The notes under the pieces were generated by a model, which worked only from the letters and a program-made list of their open reading frames with translations, ran no database searches and was not told where the DNA came from. Shown in pieces: positions 27,301-40,256 of a stretch of 64,000 nucleotides of DNA. A program made the position numbers and the translations under genes. Every line of letters starts with the position of its first letter. The first letter of the stretch is position 1. The DNA is from Macrotrachela quadricornifera (Eukaryota > Rotifera > Eurotatoria > Philodinida > Philodinidae): NCBI GenBank assembly GCA_022393335.1, contig JAJEKB010000588.1, positions 77,108 through 141,107 on the forward strand, in the 5' to 3' direction.

Positions 27301-30300
27301 GTTGTCCTACGATTTACCTAGTAGAAACCAAATTTAATGATGGTAAAATAATCATATCCGATAAAGATAATAAACTATTATTATATCGTTCAAAAAATGT
27401 TGTTTTTATTGATAATAATGAACAATTAGTCTTTTCTAAACAACGACATTTTCCATTACATATTTCTATTTCACATAAAACTTCACATTCAGATCGAATA
27501 GTAATATTAACTATTTGCCAACGTGTAGCAACAGTTGAATTTGGAGCTAACCAACGAATACGAATAAATCTAAAGAAAGAATTATCTTTTTTTCGTATAC
27601 AGAATGATTGGAACATTTTTAGACTAAATATTTGTGCTGTTTTCTACTTCCTTGCAGATATTTGAGGAACGTTTAAAATTGTATATTAGAATAACGATTT
27701 TCAGTCAGATTTTGCTTCTGAGTATTGAGAAAATCTTGGAAAGAACTGAAAAACAAAACGTTTTTGTTAGTCGCCATATATTTCTTTGGAAAGATGTTAA
27801 GAATAGTTGAATTTGATAATCTAATGGAATGAACAGTCATTTACAATGTGTGATATCGAACTAAACTATATTCGTTTCATCCAGATTCATTTTCTGTTTA
27901 AAATATTATCTGATCGGAAAGAAAGATTTCTGTAGCATTAGTAACTTTTGCACTAGAATGAATCAAAAAATCCAAATTCACCGAGTTTGTGTTGTTTTTC
28001 AATCTCCTTTCAATCTCTTATCTATTCAAAAAACTTACTGGATCATTCCTCATTTGATTGTGAAAGACAGTCATTCTTCTATATTTATGGCACAAAAATT
28101 TATTGATATAGTTCATATCAGAGACCGAAAACGAGTCGAGTCGAGTTTGACGCGATTCGCTCAGCTCTTTGGAATTTTTTTTGTACTTTCTCAGCAAGGA
28201 TGTTAGTTAACTTTTGCCTTCATTAGAACCGTACAATGTTGATTCATCCTAGTGAATTCGTTAGGCAGTCGGTGCCGGTGGCGAAATAACAATGAACCGA
28301 CAGCGTTGGATGGACCGAAATGAATAGCGAGCAATAACTTTCGTTGCATTCGAATGTCCGTCGAGTCGGATTTTTTTGATTCGTTTCAGTCTCTGGGACA
28401 TACTCAATGAGATAAGCTTACAATATTTAAATTCTGTTATTGAAAGCTCAATACAAGCCTAGTTGAAAACTTTCTCGCAATTTTGAAGCAATATCTGTCA
28501 TAATACTTCTAAGTTCATAATCAGAAAAGGCATAAAAATTCAATTCTAACCTACAATGTTTAATTCTTCAAATATCTACAAGAAGATGAAGTGAACGCAA
28601 ACATTTTGTCTAAAATCTTTCCGATTTCCTCCTTATTTCTTTACTTTGATAATGAACTATAAGCATGTAATGGTAAATAAAAAATGTTTTTAATCGCATG
28701 TAATGGTTGAATTATAATTATATCATTAGTACTAGAAGCAATTGTTGATGGTCGATCAATAGATGACCATGTTTGACCATAGTCTATAGAGTATTCAAGA
28801 TTAAATTGTGATCGATTTGGTGGTACTAAAGAATCGTTCATGCAAGGATTAGAACCTAACTAAAAATTTAAAAAAAAACATTTTTTTAAAATAATTTGAA
28901 TAAAATATTATACTTGAAATGTTAAAAATAATGTTTTATTTAATTCAATATCAATAGTTGAATAAATTTCAAAAGGAAATATAGAATTTCTAAAATATAT
29001 AAATTAAATTTATAAAATAACTAAAAATTTTATTTATCATACTTATAATCACAAGTATTAATTAATAATGAATTATTACTAATCCATCTATCAGGTAATT
29101 TTTCTGGTATCATTTCAAATTTATTAAGTATCCAATTTGATGTCCATTCTATAATTAAACTTGTACATATATAAAGATTAATATATTTCATTTAACATAC
29201 TTGTTGTTACTCGTTGAAATAATCGAATACGAACTAAATGATGTTGTGTAGTTTCATCATTTGATAATTCAATAAGCCATGGTTTATATGGAGATTCTTG
29301 ATCATACATTATAGATATTAATGTTGTCCATAAAATACCATTATTTAATGAAATTTGAACATATATTGGATCAATAAATGTTTGAGTTCGATTAAAACAT
29401 ATATCCAATTGTATCCGTATGAATTTTATACCAACTAAAGAAATTTCTGGACTAATTAAACCACGAGTACCTTCCTTATAAAACAAAAAACTTAATAGAT
29501 AGAAATAAAATGAATGATATAGAATTTTGTATACTTTCGAAAAAACATATCGTTCATCATTAGATGAACATTTTTCATATCCCCATGCTTCTGACCAAAT
29601 AGATATATTAGTATTAAGTTGCATTGGTGATATTTCACCTTTCACAATAATTAAAGGATCAGGTGAACAATAAGGTAGAATATAACCATGATTACATCTA
29701 AATAAAATATTTATCCTTTTATAGTATAAGCGTCAAAAATTTAGTTTATATCTAACAAGAGAAATTTGAAAAATACAGTAAAGACTCATTCTCTAGTTTA
29801 AATCAGATAAAAGAAGAAACTTTTAATTTTTGTCTATCATTTTTTGAAAAAGACTAATACAATAGACACTAGAACTACTGTTTTATTCTTGAATTATTTT
29901 ACTTACTGACATCCATTGGTTTGACATAGACCATGGCCTGAACAAAACCATGGACAATCAGCTCCAACATAAATATTTTTAATCATAAATCGCGCATCTG
30001 ATTGACTTGTTGTCCATCGAAAACGAACTTCTTGATTACTAATTTATATAAATATACGAAAACTAAATCATTTATTTATTTATTTATTTATATAACTTAC
30101 ACATAATTATCTGGTATAGGTATTAAAATATTTCTTCGTTTTTGATATAATGAAGCAAGAAATATTGATCCTGTTGAAGAAATTTTATCTTCACAATATA
30201 ATATTGTTTGATTACATGAAATAATTAAAGGTATCCAATTTGACCATCCATTAATAATATCTGAACTAATTTCAAGTAATAATTCCCAATTAGTATGATT

Positions 30301-33300
30301 GAATTTTTTTATTGGAAACATTTGTAAATCAAATTGAATTATTGAATTTGATTGAATTAATGGAAATTCCCATGTTTGTACTTCATAATCAATTTTTGTT
30401 TTTTCGTCAATATTTAAATTATTTTTAAACCATATATTATCATCATTTTCTGTACGAATACTAATTGTACGAAGATTCCACATTAAACATGAATGATCTT
30501 TATATTTAAAAAGAAAGAAAATTAAAAACAAAAAAAAAACTCTTTTTTCTTACCATTTTCTTCAATCCATCGTAAATAAATATTCGTATTTATCGTTAAA
30601 TCATCAAATTTTTCAAAAATATTATTTGTTTCATCTAAAATTGTTTTTGTATACCATTGTATAGCATTATCATATGAATATTGAAATAATATTTGATTCG
30701 AACAATTTACTGAATTAACATATTGTAAACCAAATTTAAATGATACATATCTTCAGAAGAAAAAAAACAAAATCTCATTAATAAATTATATGAAATATTA
30801 TAAAAAAGAAACAAATTTATACTTAATCGTTTTAAATGGTCCAACTATAACGTAAGGTCGTTGAGTATCATTATTAGGTAAAAAACATAAATATGGTGTT
30901 GTTTTACTTTGTCGATTATAACATCGATGTGTTATATGACTATGAGATGATATTGACCATATAGATAAATTTAATTTATTCTCAAATGTTTCATATAAAC
31001 TTGATAAAAGTAAATGATCTGGTAGACAATTTGTTTCTAAATATGTATGATAATGATTTATTATACATGGGGCACTAGAAAAGTTGTTTCATCCGGCTCT
31101 TCTGAAAGCCTCAGTTTGAGTTCAAGTATTCTGTTATGATGCTTAGACATATTTACGATTGTACGCAGAGTTTCAGGTTTCTAAGTCTTGTATTTCACTG
31201 TAGCTCACTATTTTTTATATGCAAGACGCATGTAACCTGATAGCGGATGATTCATCATAGATACCAGAAAGGTGCAGCATGAAAAGCTCTGCAATCTACA
31301 ATATAAACATTATGCTAATTGTGTCCTTTTCTATTTTGAAAATAAAATCAAAACTCTCTGAACTACCTATCCTAACGTCGAGAATCGATTGCTCAGAAAA
31401 CTGTTTGTTTTGAAAGAAAAAATACATAATCAATATCCGCTTTATAATGTAGATTGAAGAGCTTTTCACGCTACATCTTCTGGTATATTTTGTTTTATTT
31501 TAATAAAATTCTTTTGAGAGTCAGAATATTAAATCCAAAATTCTGTCGTTCATTACAAGTCACGCATTACGTAGCTTATTGAAAATTCCATGTCACTCAT
31601 GTAAAAGAAACGATAGATTACGACAAAGTACAAGACTTTGAACTCTGAAATTTTATATATAATCCTAAAGATGTCGAAGCATCATAATATAATACTTGAA
31701 CTCAAATGGGAGCTTTTAGAAGAGCCGGGCGAGAAAACTTTTCTAGTTCTCTGTGTATTTGAGAAAGAATTCAATATATATATACCTGATGTTTGATTAT
31801 TATCACATTGACAAATAGCTTGTTGTTTCTTCCAAAGACATTTTCCATGTCCATAACAATTAGCTGGACATGATGGACCAATATAAATATGATTTAGAAT
31901 GAATGAAGAATTACTTTGAATTCTTATTAGAATTGAACTATAATATATGTTTATTATGAAATTATTAAAATGTTAATAAGAAAGATATTTTGTTATAGAA
32001 AAAAACTCTATTTTATCTGTTGCCGAAAAATATTTCTTCACTAATAAGACTCTCGTGAACCGGATTTTTGCCAACTGGTGAAAGATCCCTGTACCTCCAT
32101 TAGTATTGGCGAAAGTCTGCATTTATAGTACTTGTCTGGAACTATTGTCGAAAGTCTACTAAATTTTCGTCGATATATCTCCTAAAATGTTGCCATTAGC
32201 ATAAATCCGATTATCATAAATGAATGTTTTATTACGCTAGGGATAAATTTGATCAAATAAAATATATATAACTTTTTCTTAAAATCGTCACAGTTTGGTT
32301 CCTTTGATTACGCATATTTTCAATTTTAACTTAGGGATTTATTGTAGTCCTGATGTCTACTCTATAAATCCTGAATTTTTTTTAACTTTTATAATCTTTC
32401 CTTAGGAAATATTAATGATTTTACTGAATTTTGATTCTTATGTGGGTATTAGCTAATGGCTCATAAAGTACCTTGAAAATTATCTTTTATCTTCTTTCTA
32501 CTATCAAAGTCGATATCAATCAATATTATCGAGTTATCCAACCAATAACTGAGTCCAATCTATTTTGAAATGCGTAGTAAAGCCTCTAGTCAGAATGACT
32601 GTATAAATCTTAAACTTGTACTCCTTATTATTTCGTAAATAAAGACATATAATTTCAACAAACCGTCGAAGAATTTTATTTGGAATTTGTTGTCCAAATC
32701 GATTCATTTTTCTTTCAAAATTCTTTGTATCAATCAATTCATGCCAAGTTATATTATCAATTGAATAATCAACTTGTAATCGTGTATTATTCATATTTGA
32801 ATCAGTCTAAAAAATAATAATAATAAAATATTTATTTTTCTGTATTATATTAATCAAATATACATCAATCATAATAATATAATCATGTTGTTTAAGAGTA
32901 ATAGCTGTTGTAATTAATTGAAATAATGTTTTATTAGGTGACATATTTCGAATTTTTTTTGTATATAATACTGATGAATTAATTAAATATGTTGGATAAA
33001 GCCATTTAGATGAATCAATATTCTGAAAAAAATGTATTTTCAAAAATTTAAGCAAAAAAATAAATAAAAAATTTAATCACTTGAAATTGATCCATAAAAT
33101 AATGTTGAATTTGTGATTTAATAAAAGCAACATTGATTAATTGAATTGAAGAATTTTTCCATCGAAATAGTGTACGTTTTGATTGACATGAACTAGGCAA
33201 TGATACATAATGATCTCTAAAAATAGAAATAAAAATTTTATTTTATTTTGAAAAATTAGTTATATTTTTACTTTAATGAATTATCTTTTTCTCCTGTCCA

Positions 33301-36300
33301 AATACCAAGTTCAAACCATTTAACACCTCCATTTGGTGAACAATCAAATACAAGATTATTTTTATTTGTTATAGTTATCATTGTTTGAAAATGAACTGCT
33401 GATAAATTAATTGAATCAATAAATGGTAAAAGTAATTCATCATCAACCTAAATAGATTATTGTTTTATCTAATAAAACGAATAAATTCGTATCTCAAGCT
33501 TTTAAGCTATGATTATCAGCATGTATGGACTGTCAAAAACATTGTGTTATTAAAAACTTAATTCAACATATAGAGAAAAGTTGTGTTCTATTATTGCGAG
33601 TAACGGATTATTGAGTACCTTCGAATGATACCATTTCCATTGAATTTCATTTATTTACATAAAGGACTTTTGCAATTGAAGACTTCTTAATGGTTAGATC
33701 ATTACTATTCGTTTGATTATTTCCAGTTTTTCTAAACTCGTTGTCTAGTGCGAACAATGTTAACTAATCAAGGACAAAAATAAATGCTTATTTCACATTT
33801 TCTTTTTGTAATCCATTAAAGACATTTTAAAAGATAGTCCAATCGTATATTTAACATTATACCTAGTGGCCAATCATCATTCTACCATTATGATCAGGAA
33901 AACGAAGAGTAATCAAAAATTTGGATACAAAAATTCAGTTAAATGAACGTTTATTATCTTTCATTTAAAATTAATATAAGACAAATCCATACAATTTAAT
34001 CATTATATGATAATAGATCTGGATTTATATGTTTAAGTACTTGTCAGTAATCTTTTTCAAAAACATTTTTCATAACTATTTTCTAATGTCATTTTTGTTT
34101 ATTCAATGAAAAGACAAATGAACGAGAAATCAACAATAATAGAGTACTTTCATTTTCTGGTAGTCAAAGGTCTTCTAAGATGCCATCCAAGGAATCATGC
34201 CTATTCAGTCATGTGCGTCACATATATTGGCATACGTAGGAATCAACAAACTTTCTATTCGTGCCATGTGTTACTTGTTGTTTTCATCTTTCGGACTACT
34301 CCAAACTCGCTAATATTTTATGTATGAGCTTCAACTGTAGGATCGACAAAGTTGTAGCTATGGTTGTATTGTTTCCAGTCGTACTTCGATCCCGAACCGT
34401 TTGCATAAAACATTTATCCATCTTGAGAGATGAATACAGAGAAGAAAGAGAAAATCTTTAAACATATTTAATAAGATAAAAACTAAAGATGCGATAAGTT
34501 AATGAAAATAAATTTGGGGTAAGTAACTAATAGGTACCATCAGAATTTATTTGACTTACCACATTTATTTTATATTTCATTAAATCATCTTCATTCAACG
34601 ATACATTTATAGATTTATTGACTAATTTTTGTTGTTCATATCTGAAGATAAATCGTAACAAAAGAGAAACAATTTTTTTTCATAAAAAAAAATTTTCTTT
34701 CTTACAAACACATTCCTTCTAAACAAATTCCATTAAGCCAACAATTATTTTCACATTGTACACCAAGATGTATAAAATTTAAATCAAATTTTTTTATTGT
34801 TATAATTGTTAAATTTAATATAACATTTTTATACCATATAAATCTTGGTAATGTAATAATTAATGTTAATGTTGAATTTTGTGAATAATAAGAAAAAATT
34901 TCTTTATATTTTGAAAGATCTATTTGACTTGAATTTATTCGAAGATGAATCTAATTTTTATAAAAATAATATTAAACAAAAGCAAAAAACAAAGAATTTA
35001 CATCATCTAAATCAAATGATATCTTTGATTCTTTCCGATTAATGGGTTCTACTCGAAAACTAAGTATATATCCTGGTCGAATATACGTTAATTTTGTTTG
35101 GAAACTTCTATTAAAACCAAAGAAAAAAACCAAATAAACTTTCGAAAAATAGTTTTATAATTTTAACGTACTTAACATTTAAATTTCTTTTAATTAATTT
35201 CGTTGTTAATACATCACGAATAATAATATCATCAATAGCCCAAACATCTTGATTATCACCACCATGTGTCATTTGTCTCCATTCAATAAGACAATTTTCA
35301 TTTTCAAATTTTTCTTTAAATAAAATTCGACTTATTGTTCTATTAAATATAAATATAAATAAATTTTAAATATATATATAAATTCTAACCCATAATTTGG
35401 AGCAAGAATATCTGATATATGAAAACGATCAACAATAGTCCATTGAACACCATTTGAACATGATGATAATAATAAAATTGATTTTATATTACGATCAAGA
35501 TCATTTTTATTTGTTCCCAAACATTGAATATTAGTACTACCAAGACGAAGTGTAAATTCAAGTAATCTATTTAAAAATTAAAAATTTTGTATTTAAAATA
35601 ATTAAAAAAATATTTTACTTTGGTGAACTACCATTTATATTTGATATTCGTAAAAATCGAAAACCATTTTTTGAAAATACTAATGCTTTTCCTTGAGATA
35701 TTATATCACATTTATAACTAAATCGACCACCTAATAATTAATAGAATATTGATACTAATGAATTAAAAATTCAAATATACCTTGATAAGTCATCAAATCT
35801 GTTTGATTATTATTATCATCGATTAAAAATGAAATTCGATTATATAATGTTATATTGCTTATTTCACAAAAATCACCAGAAAAACCTGGATCACATCTTA
35901 ATAAAAAAGAAAATTACGAAATACAAACTAAAATCTCTATTTTAAACTTATATTTCTCTTCGATAGAAGAGCGCTGTAAAAGAAATTAGATCATCAAAAA
36001 ATAGACAATGTTTATACGAATTCGTTAAAAACAGTTTATAAAACGGCAGCTACCGTCTATCGATGTTTTTGACTAAGTCATATAAAAGTTGCAAATTTGT
36101 TGTACGAGTATTTCTCCTTTTTCCTCGCCTCATTTTACTTACAAATATGTTATGTACAATTCGAAAGAAGAGAAAAAACTCAATCTTCGGATAATTTTTA
36201 AAAAAATAAATTGTAAAATTTATTATACCTGCATGAATTAAATTGACACCAACCATGTCCACTACATACACGAAAACATTGTCCAATAAAAACTGTATAA

Positions 36301-39205
36301 AAATAAAATTTCATATGTAATCTAATCATTTTTTTATTAATTACCTTTATCAATTGCCCAAGAATTACTTGTTGAATACGTTGACATAACAACTGGTGGA
36401 GTACTAATACGAAAACGTATATATTCTTGTTGTAATATTCCCATTGGTAATGGTAATGTTATACGATGCCATCCACTGAGCAAAGAAAAAAATATTATTT
36501 CATAGATTTTATTTCCACAAATTCTTACGATGATGGTAATACAATATTAGATGAATAAATATGTTGTACATTAGGTGAACATGCTGAATCAAGAAAACAT
36601 GGACGTAATAATACATGCCAAGTTTTTCCAAAATCCACTGAATATTCAATATTAACACTAAAAATTATATCTTACATTAAAGATCATTACAATTAATTTT
36701 TCTTACCTTTGACTTGATATTCCTCCTCCTCCTCCTATTCCATTTATTAATTGTTGCTGTTGTAAAGAACATTTTGTATTTAAACCCAATTGAATATAAT
36801 GAGTAATATTTGATTGTAATAAAGGTAAAGCAATAAAATCTCTTACACTCCATAGATCAACATTTTTTCCTGATTGATGATATTGTGATAAACAAATTCG
36901 ACCAAATGATGCTGCACTATGACGTAATTCATCAAATCGAATATGAAATGTTTTAGAAATTTGCTAAATAAATATAAAAATATAATTAATAAAAATTATT
37001 TATTTTTTTCTTATGATTAACTTGAATTTCACGAAACGATATTCGACGTATTGTTCGTGAATAACCAGCAGTTGAACCATTGTAAAAAATTGAAAGAAAA
37101 ATAATTGCATTTGCCGATGGAATATATTTATTTCGTTTCATACATTGTTCTTTAAAAGAAAAATAAATATACATATAACGAGTAATGGAACGATACTTTT
37201 CGCTTTTAATTTTCTTAAAGCTATATCAACAGATGCAGAATTTTATATTCTATAAAATACTCTCCAGTATATTCCTGGCATATACTGAGCCAGTATTCAA
37301 TATGTTTAACAGTTAACAATTTCTTCTATTACATCCACTATATATTTAATCAATTTTTACCTGTTGAAAGTGTAAAACGAACACTATCAAGTTGACCAAG
37401 TTCAATTATTGGTGAACATATTTGTCGAAAATTTTCTCCATTAAATGTAATTACATCATCATTATTACATGTTGTATTTAAATCTAAAAATCCTGTTGCA
37501 GTCCATCTATAATATATTATAATAAATCAAAATAAATATATATATATACTATAATAAAATCTTACTTTGTCAAATCAATTGATATGTTTTTTGATAAATG
37601 AAAAAGAACATCATGATCATAATCAATTATTCCTGATAGTGAAAAATCAATTGTTGTTCCACCTATTTCTGTTCGAATATCATTATTTGATTCAAATACC
37701 ATACTCATTCGTTCATCACATGTCTAAATATTACAAATATTTAATTTTTGAATAAAATTTAAAAAAAAAATATTACTTTTAATTGTCCACCAGCTAAACG
37801 ATACCAATTTGTTAATCGCATTGTTTTAAATGTTTCAAAAAAATATTGATTTTGTAATCGAGATCGAATAATTAATAAATCATCAATAAACCATGAACCA
37901 CTACCAACAAATTTATCACCATTTTGTTCAATTTTTAAACATATACTTGAAGAATTTGTTATATTATTTACTAAAAATGGTATAGTAACATATTCAATAC
38001 CGGGTAATATTCTAAAAGAATATATATATATGAACAAAACAAAAAATTAATAATTCATTTTATTTTACCGTTGTGAATAAATAACATGCCAATTTGAATA
38101 ATTAAAACAATCTGTTGTTATCAATAATTGAAATGGTGGATCAGTAGGTGCAGGTGGTGGGCATGTTCCGCTACCAAGACGTACATAAAGTAATGATACA
38201 TTTGATACATCAATTGGATGAGAAATCTATGATTGAAACGAAAAAATTTTATAATCAATAGAATGAAGAAGAATCCTCTTTTTCTTTTACTAGTCTGCGT
38301 TTGCCTCTTGGATTATTAAATATAGCTACACGACCATCTTCAGCAGCATCACATTCACGACTTAATCTCATACCTTCATGTGTATACCTTTATTAAAGTA
38401 AAACGAAAAAGAAAAAGAATTTAAATTAATTATTATAATCCTTATTCAATACCATATTTGTTGTACACGTGATCCAAATATTAACCAACTAAATAAATTT
38501 CTTATGAATATAAACAAAAAAAAAAGAAGTCATAATATTCTACTTGAAATTATCTAGAAGAACTATTTCAGTTGTATTAATTGTTCTCATATAAGATTGT
38601 ACATCATATTTATCATCATTATCAAATATTTTATCTAAATATAAAAATATATGTATAATTATATAAATAAATTTATTCAAACCTATACTACTATTTGTAC
38701 AAAGATTAATTATATTTATTTCTATTAACATTATATAGCTACGTAATCTAGAAAAATGAAAAGAGAAAAATAAAAAAATCAAATAAAAATTTTGAATATT
38801 ACTTTAATTGAATACATTTAGTTTTTGTTGAATTTTTTTCAAATTTTAATATAAATTCTGTTTTATATATATATGATAAAGATGATTCATTTGTTGAAAA
38901 ACAAAGAGAATCATTATTTGTATCAAATATTGTATCGATATTTTCAATATCAAGTGTTACATAGGATAATAAAAGAGTATTATTTGAAGATAGAATAACT
39001 AAAAGAAACAAATAAAATATTTTCAATTATTATCTTAATAGTTTCATTTACTTGTATAAGGTACATTGAATTCAAATATTGTTGGAATATTTTGAATCAT
39101 TAATTCATTTGATAATGACGTTAATGAACAAAAAACATTTTCGAAATTTGTATTTACTTGAATTATAGTACAACAAAGTAATAATATAAAAAAGATCATT
39201 CTCAT
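15356..39205 (-). CDS. RELN-like: Reelin-like giant secreted protein, eight EGF modules
   Basis: This 24-kb gene has dozens of short exons. The first exon starts at 39205 with a signal peptide (MRMIFFILLLCCTII). The protein repeats the reelin unit: a BNR/Asp-box subrepeat (YSVDFGKTW, YSIDYGQTW, WTYDEGISW), a strand such as TQFRWIG or IRFRIS, a SWAIDKVFIG/YIYVGNKC block, an EGF module, then a second subrepeat. Eight EGF-type modules lie near 36.25, 34.75, 31.85, 29.95, 27.45, 25.2, 23.8 and 16.05 kb, the same number as in vertebrate reelin. Five are complete (e.g. CSGHGWCQ..C.CDPGFSGDFC); those at 34.75, 27.45 and 23.8 kb look eroded. The protein ends WAIDNIRLE without the basic tail of vertebrate reelin, and I see no reeler domain in the N-terminal 200 residues. 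Junctions checked in phase include 22713/16171 across a 6.5-kb intron and the one across the element at 31.1-31.7 kb. Reelin is an extracellular guidance protein acting through lipoprotein-type receptors; conserved function is inferred. Confidence 0.88.
16443..19783 (+). CDS. CSPP1: CSPP1 centrosome/spindle-pole protein, nested antisense
   Basis: Seven exons (16443-17202, 17259-18004, 18063-18408, 18466-18852, 18919-18948, 18995-19560, 19616-19783) keep phase and give 1000 aa. The N-terminus has the CSPP-type SFIERQRSKL. Around residue 130, LKDDLKREYNEYLQ matches the CSPP KEELRQDYNEFL-type motif. A coiled coil with KKRYQQELQAQMREAQMRK leads to YNYFGRSGGGAPMRDKDGN, the signature GKGGGGAPLRDxxGN of CSPP1. 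A second Glu/Arg-rich coiled coil and Pro/Gln-rich linkers follow. The C-terminus reads DDVSLLD, then TLQDDAWLK. CSPP1 binds microtubule ends at centrosomes and cilia. The whole gene lies inside intron 16172-22712 of the reelin-like gene, on the opposite strand. Intron 3 has a weak GTCATA donor. Confidence 0.92.
19944..21402. mobile_element. 1.46-kb palindromic foldback element
   Basis: The left arm (19944 to about 20680) is the imperfect reverse complement of the right arm (about 20690-21402). Matching blocks include cataaatcgatgacttatta with its complement near 21310, agaatttt/aggtttcagaaaggtc with its complement near 20980, and tcagggatgg with its complement near 20760. The arms meet with almost no loop. 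The 113-codon frame at 19939-20280 lies in the left arm and is not conserved on the other arm. It is probably a non-autonomous transposon, inside the reelin-like intron, 160 bp downstream of CSPP1. Confidence 0.8.
21403..22712. other. Remainder of the large reelin-like intron
   Basis: About 1.3 kb of AT-rich intron with no recognisable gene or repeat. The short frames at 21635-21844 (+) and 22187-22372 (-) show no conserved features. Confidence 0.45.
25548..26327. mobile_element. Diverged foldback element in reelin-like intron
   Basis: Sequence from about 25548-25900 matches the reverse complement of about 25980-26327 at perhaps 65-70%. Matching blocks include taatttgactaaaatcc with its complement near 26210 and tttttaatc..ttac with its complement near 26120. 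It occupies most of intron 25340-26340 and has no open frame. The higher divergence suggests an older insertion. Confidence 0.6.
27619..28614. mobile_element. Foldback element with possible nested TIR insert
   Basis: The outer arms, 27619 to about 27760 and about 28470-28614, are complementary (gcagatatttgaggaa against its complement near 28560). In between, 28119-28395 is comparatively GC-rich and is bounded by an imperfect inverted pair, cagagaccgaaaacga and tcgtttcagtctctg, so a smaller element may have inserted. The whole fills a reelin-like intron of about 1.1 kb. There is no coding potential, and no target-site duplication could be identified by eye. Confidence 0.55.
31074..31747. mobile_element. 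Foldback element with actagaaaagtt ends
   Basis: The ends are near-identical inverted repeats: the left begins actagaaaagttgtttcatc, and the right ends with the complement of actagaaaagtttt. The match continues inward over the whole arm (cggctcttct, ttgagttcaagtatt, atgatgctt). It lies in the reelin-like intron between the EGF exon ending near 31792 and the exon starting at about 31040. There is no open frame. Confidence 0.75.
31990..32533. other. Reelin-like intron without recognisable content
   Basis: About 540 bp between coding exons. No inverted repeat, gene or RNA is recognisable. Confidence 0.4.
33447..34559. other. Long reelin-like intron, no foldback found
   Basis: This 1.1-kb intron has a GTAAGT donor at 34559 and its acceptor near 33447. 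Two short plus frames (34106-34327 and 34261-34461) have no recognisable features. The segment 34180-34440 is more GC-rich than its surroundings and could be a transposon fragment, but no arms or ends were found. Confidence 0.4.
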
Positions 39206-40256
39206 ATATTATTGAATTCTCTTATGAATATCTATGAATAATACTATACATACATATATAGATATAGATATTCTTCTGACAATCAGATAGACAACAGCCG
39301 TTTATATAGATAGTATAAACAATGTTGATATAATGACCGTCATGCACACTTTCTCTCTTGTAAATAATAATGTGAGATATTTCCCTTCTGGAATTTTATA
39401 TACAAATGTTTTGAAACATTATCAATATATATAAATGCAATGAATATTAGTTAATATATGTCTACTTGTTGTACACTTTAGCAATACGATATAATGTATA
39501 TAAAATGGATGATAAAAGTTTAAGATACTTTTAGTATTTTGCCGATTTTCCTGTTATTGAAGGTAGAGAAAATTGAATAAAATTGTTTACTCTGCGTTTC
39601 ACACTAAATCGCTATAAAAGAATTTTTTAAAATACTTTTGAAAATTCAATTAATACTCTATTAATAATTAAGATGTAAATAAAGGTATCAGTACATTGAT
39701 AAATAGTGTATTTCGTAGAGCAAAATTTTTCCTATTGAATAATACATTCCGATCTTCTGTGTAACGTATGCTTCAATGAAATTTAACACTTTCAAAATAT
39801 TTGAGTATGGAACAAGCAGTAGAGTAACTGAAATCGTCGTTAAAAGTAGTAATGAAAGTTGAAAGCGTTAGATTTCATTGAGGTATACATCACATGGAAG
39901 ATTACAATATATCATTCGATAGGAAAAATTCTACTTTACGAAATGCACTATTTCTCAATGTATTAGCATTTTTATTTACATCTTAATTTCCTTAATAATT
40001 AATAGAGTATTTTAAAAAATTCTTTTATAATAATTTTGTTCAATCTTCAATGCTCTTTTCAACGATATACTCGTCTTACTATTGGCTACATATAACATTC
40101 AAAGGATATCTCTTGTCTTCTTTCTTTAGCAAAAAAAACATTAGAAGTTGAAAATGTCTTAAATTTTTGCCATGCATTTTATTTTATTTTTATCTAATAC
40201 AAATTACAAAAGAATAAATAACTAAAATTTTTAATTTTTGATCGAAGATAAAATGT
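39206..40256. other. Spacer upstream of the reelin-like gene
   Basis: This spacer separates the reelin-like start from the leucine-rich-repeat stop codon. It contains the foldback element described separately (39616-40027), plus AT-rich sequence that may hold the reelin-like promoter (39206-39600). No other feature is visible. Confidence 0.5.
39616..40027. mobile_element. Short foldback element (412 bp)
   Basis: The left arm, 39616 to about 39810, is complementary to about 39835-40027. Both ends read aaaagaattttttaaaatac. Inner matches include attaagatgtaaataaa, gtgtatttcgtagagcaaaa and tcaatgaaat. Identity looks near 80%. It has no open frame and is a typical MITE in size and structure. Confidence 0.8.

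Noticed and set aside
31034..31080. The end of the foldback element (ttttctAG) supplying the 3' splice site of a reelin-like exon
   Set aside because: Joining at that AG puts the next exon out of frame with a stop within five codons. The AG about 38 bases inside (atacatatttag) keeps phase with the upstream EGF exon, so the element lies wholly in the intron.
34340..34420. tRNA-like box (ggttcgggatcgaag on the minus strand)
   Set aside because: No matching A box at the right spacing and no cloverleaf could be drawn. No tRNA, rRNA or other RNA gene was found in the window.
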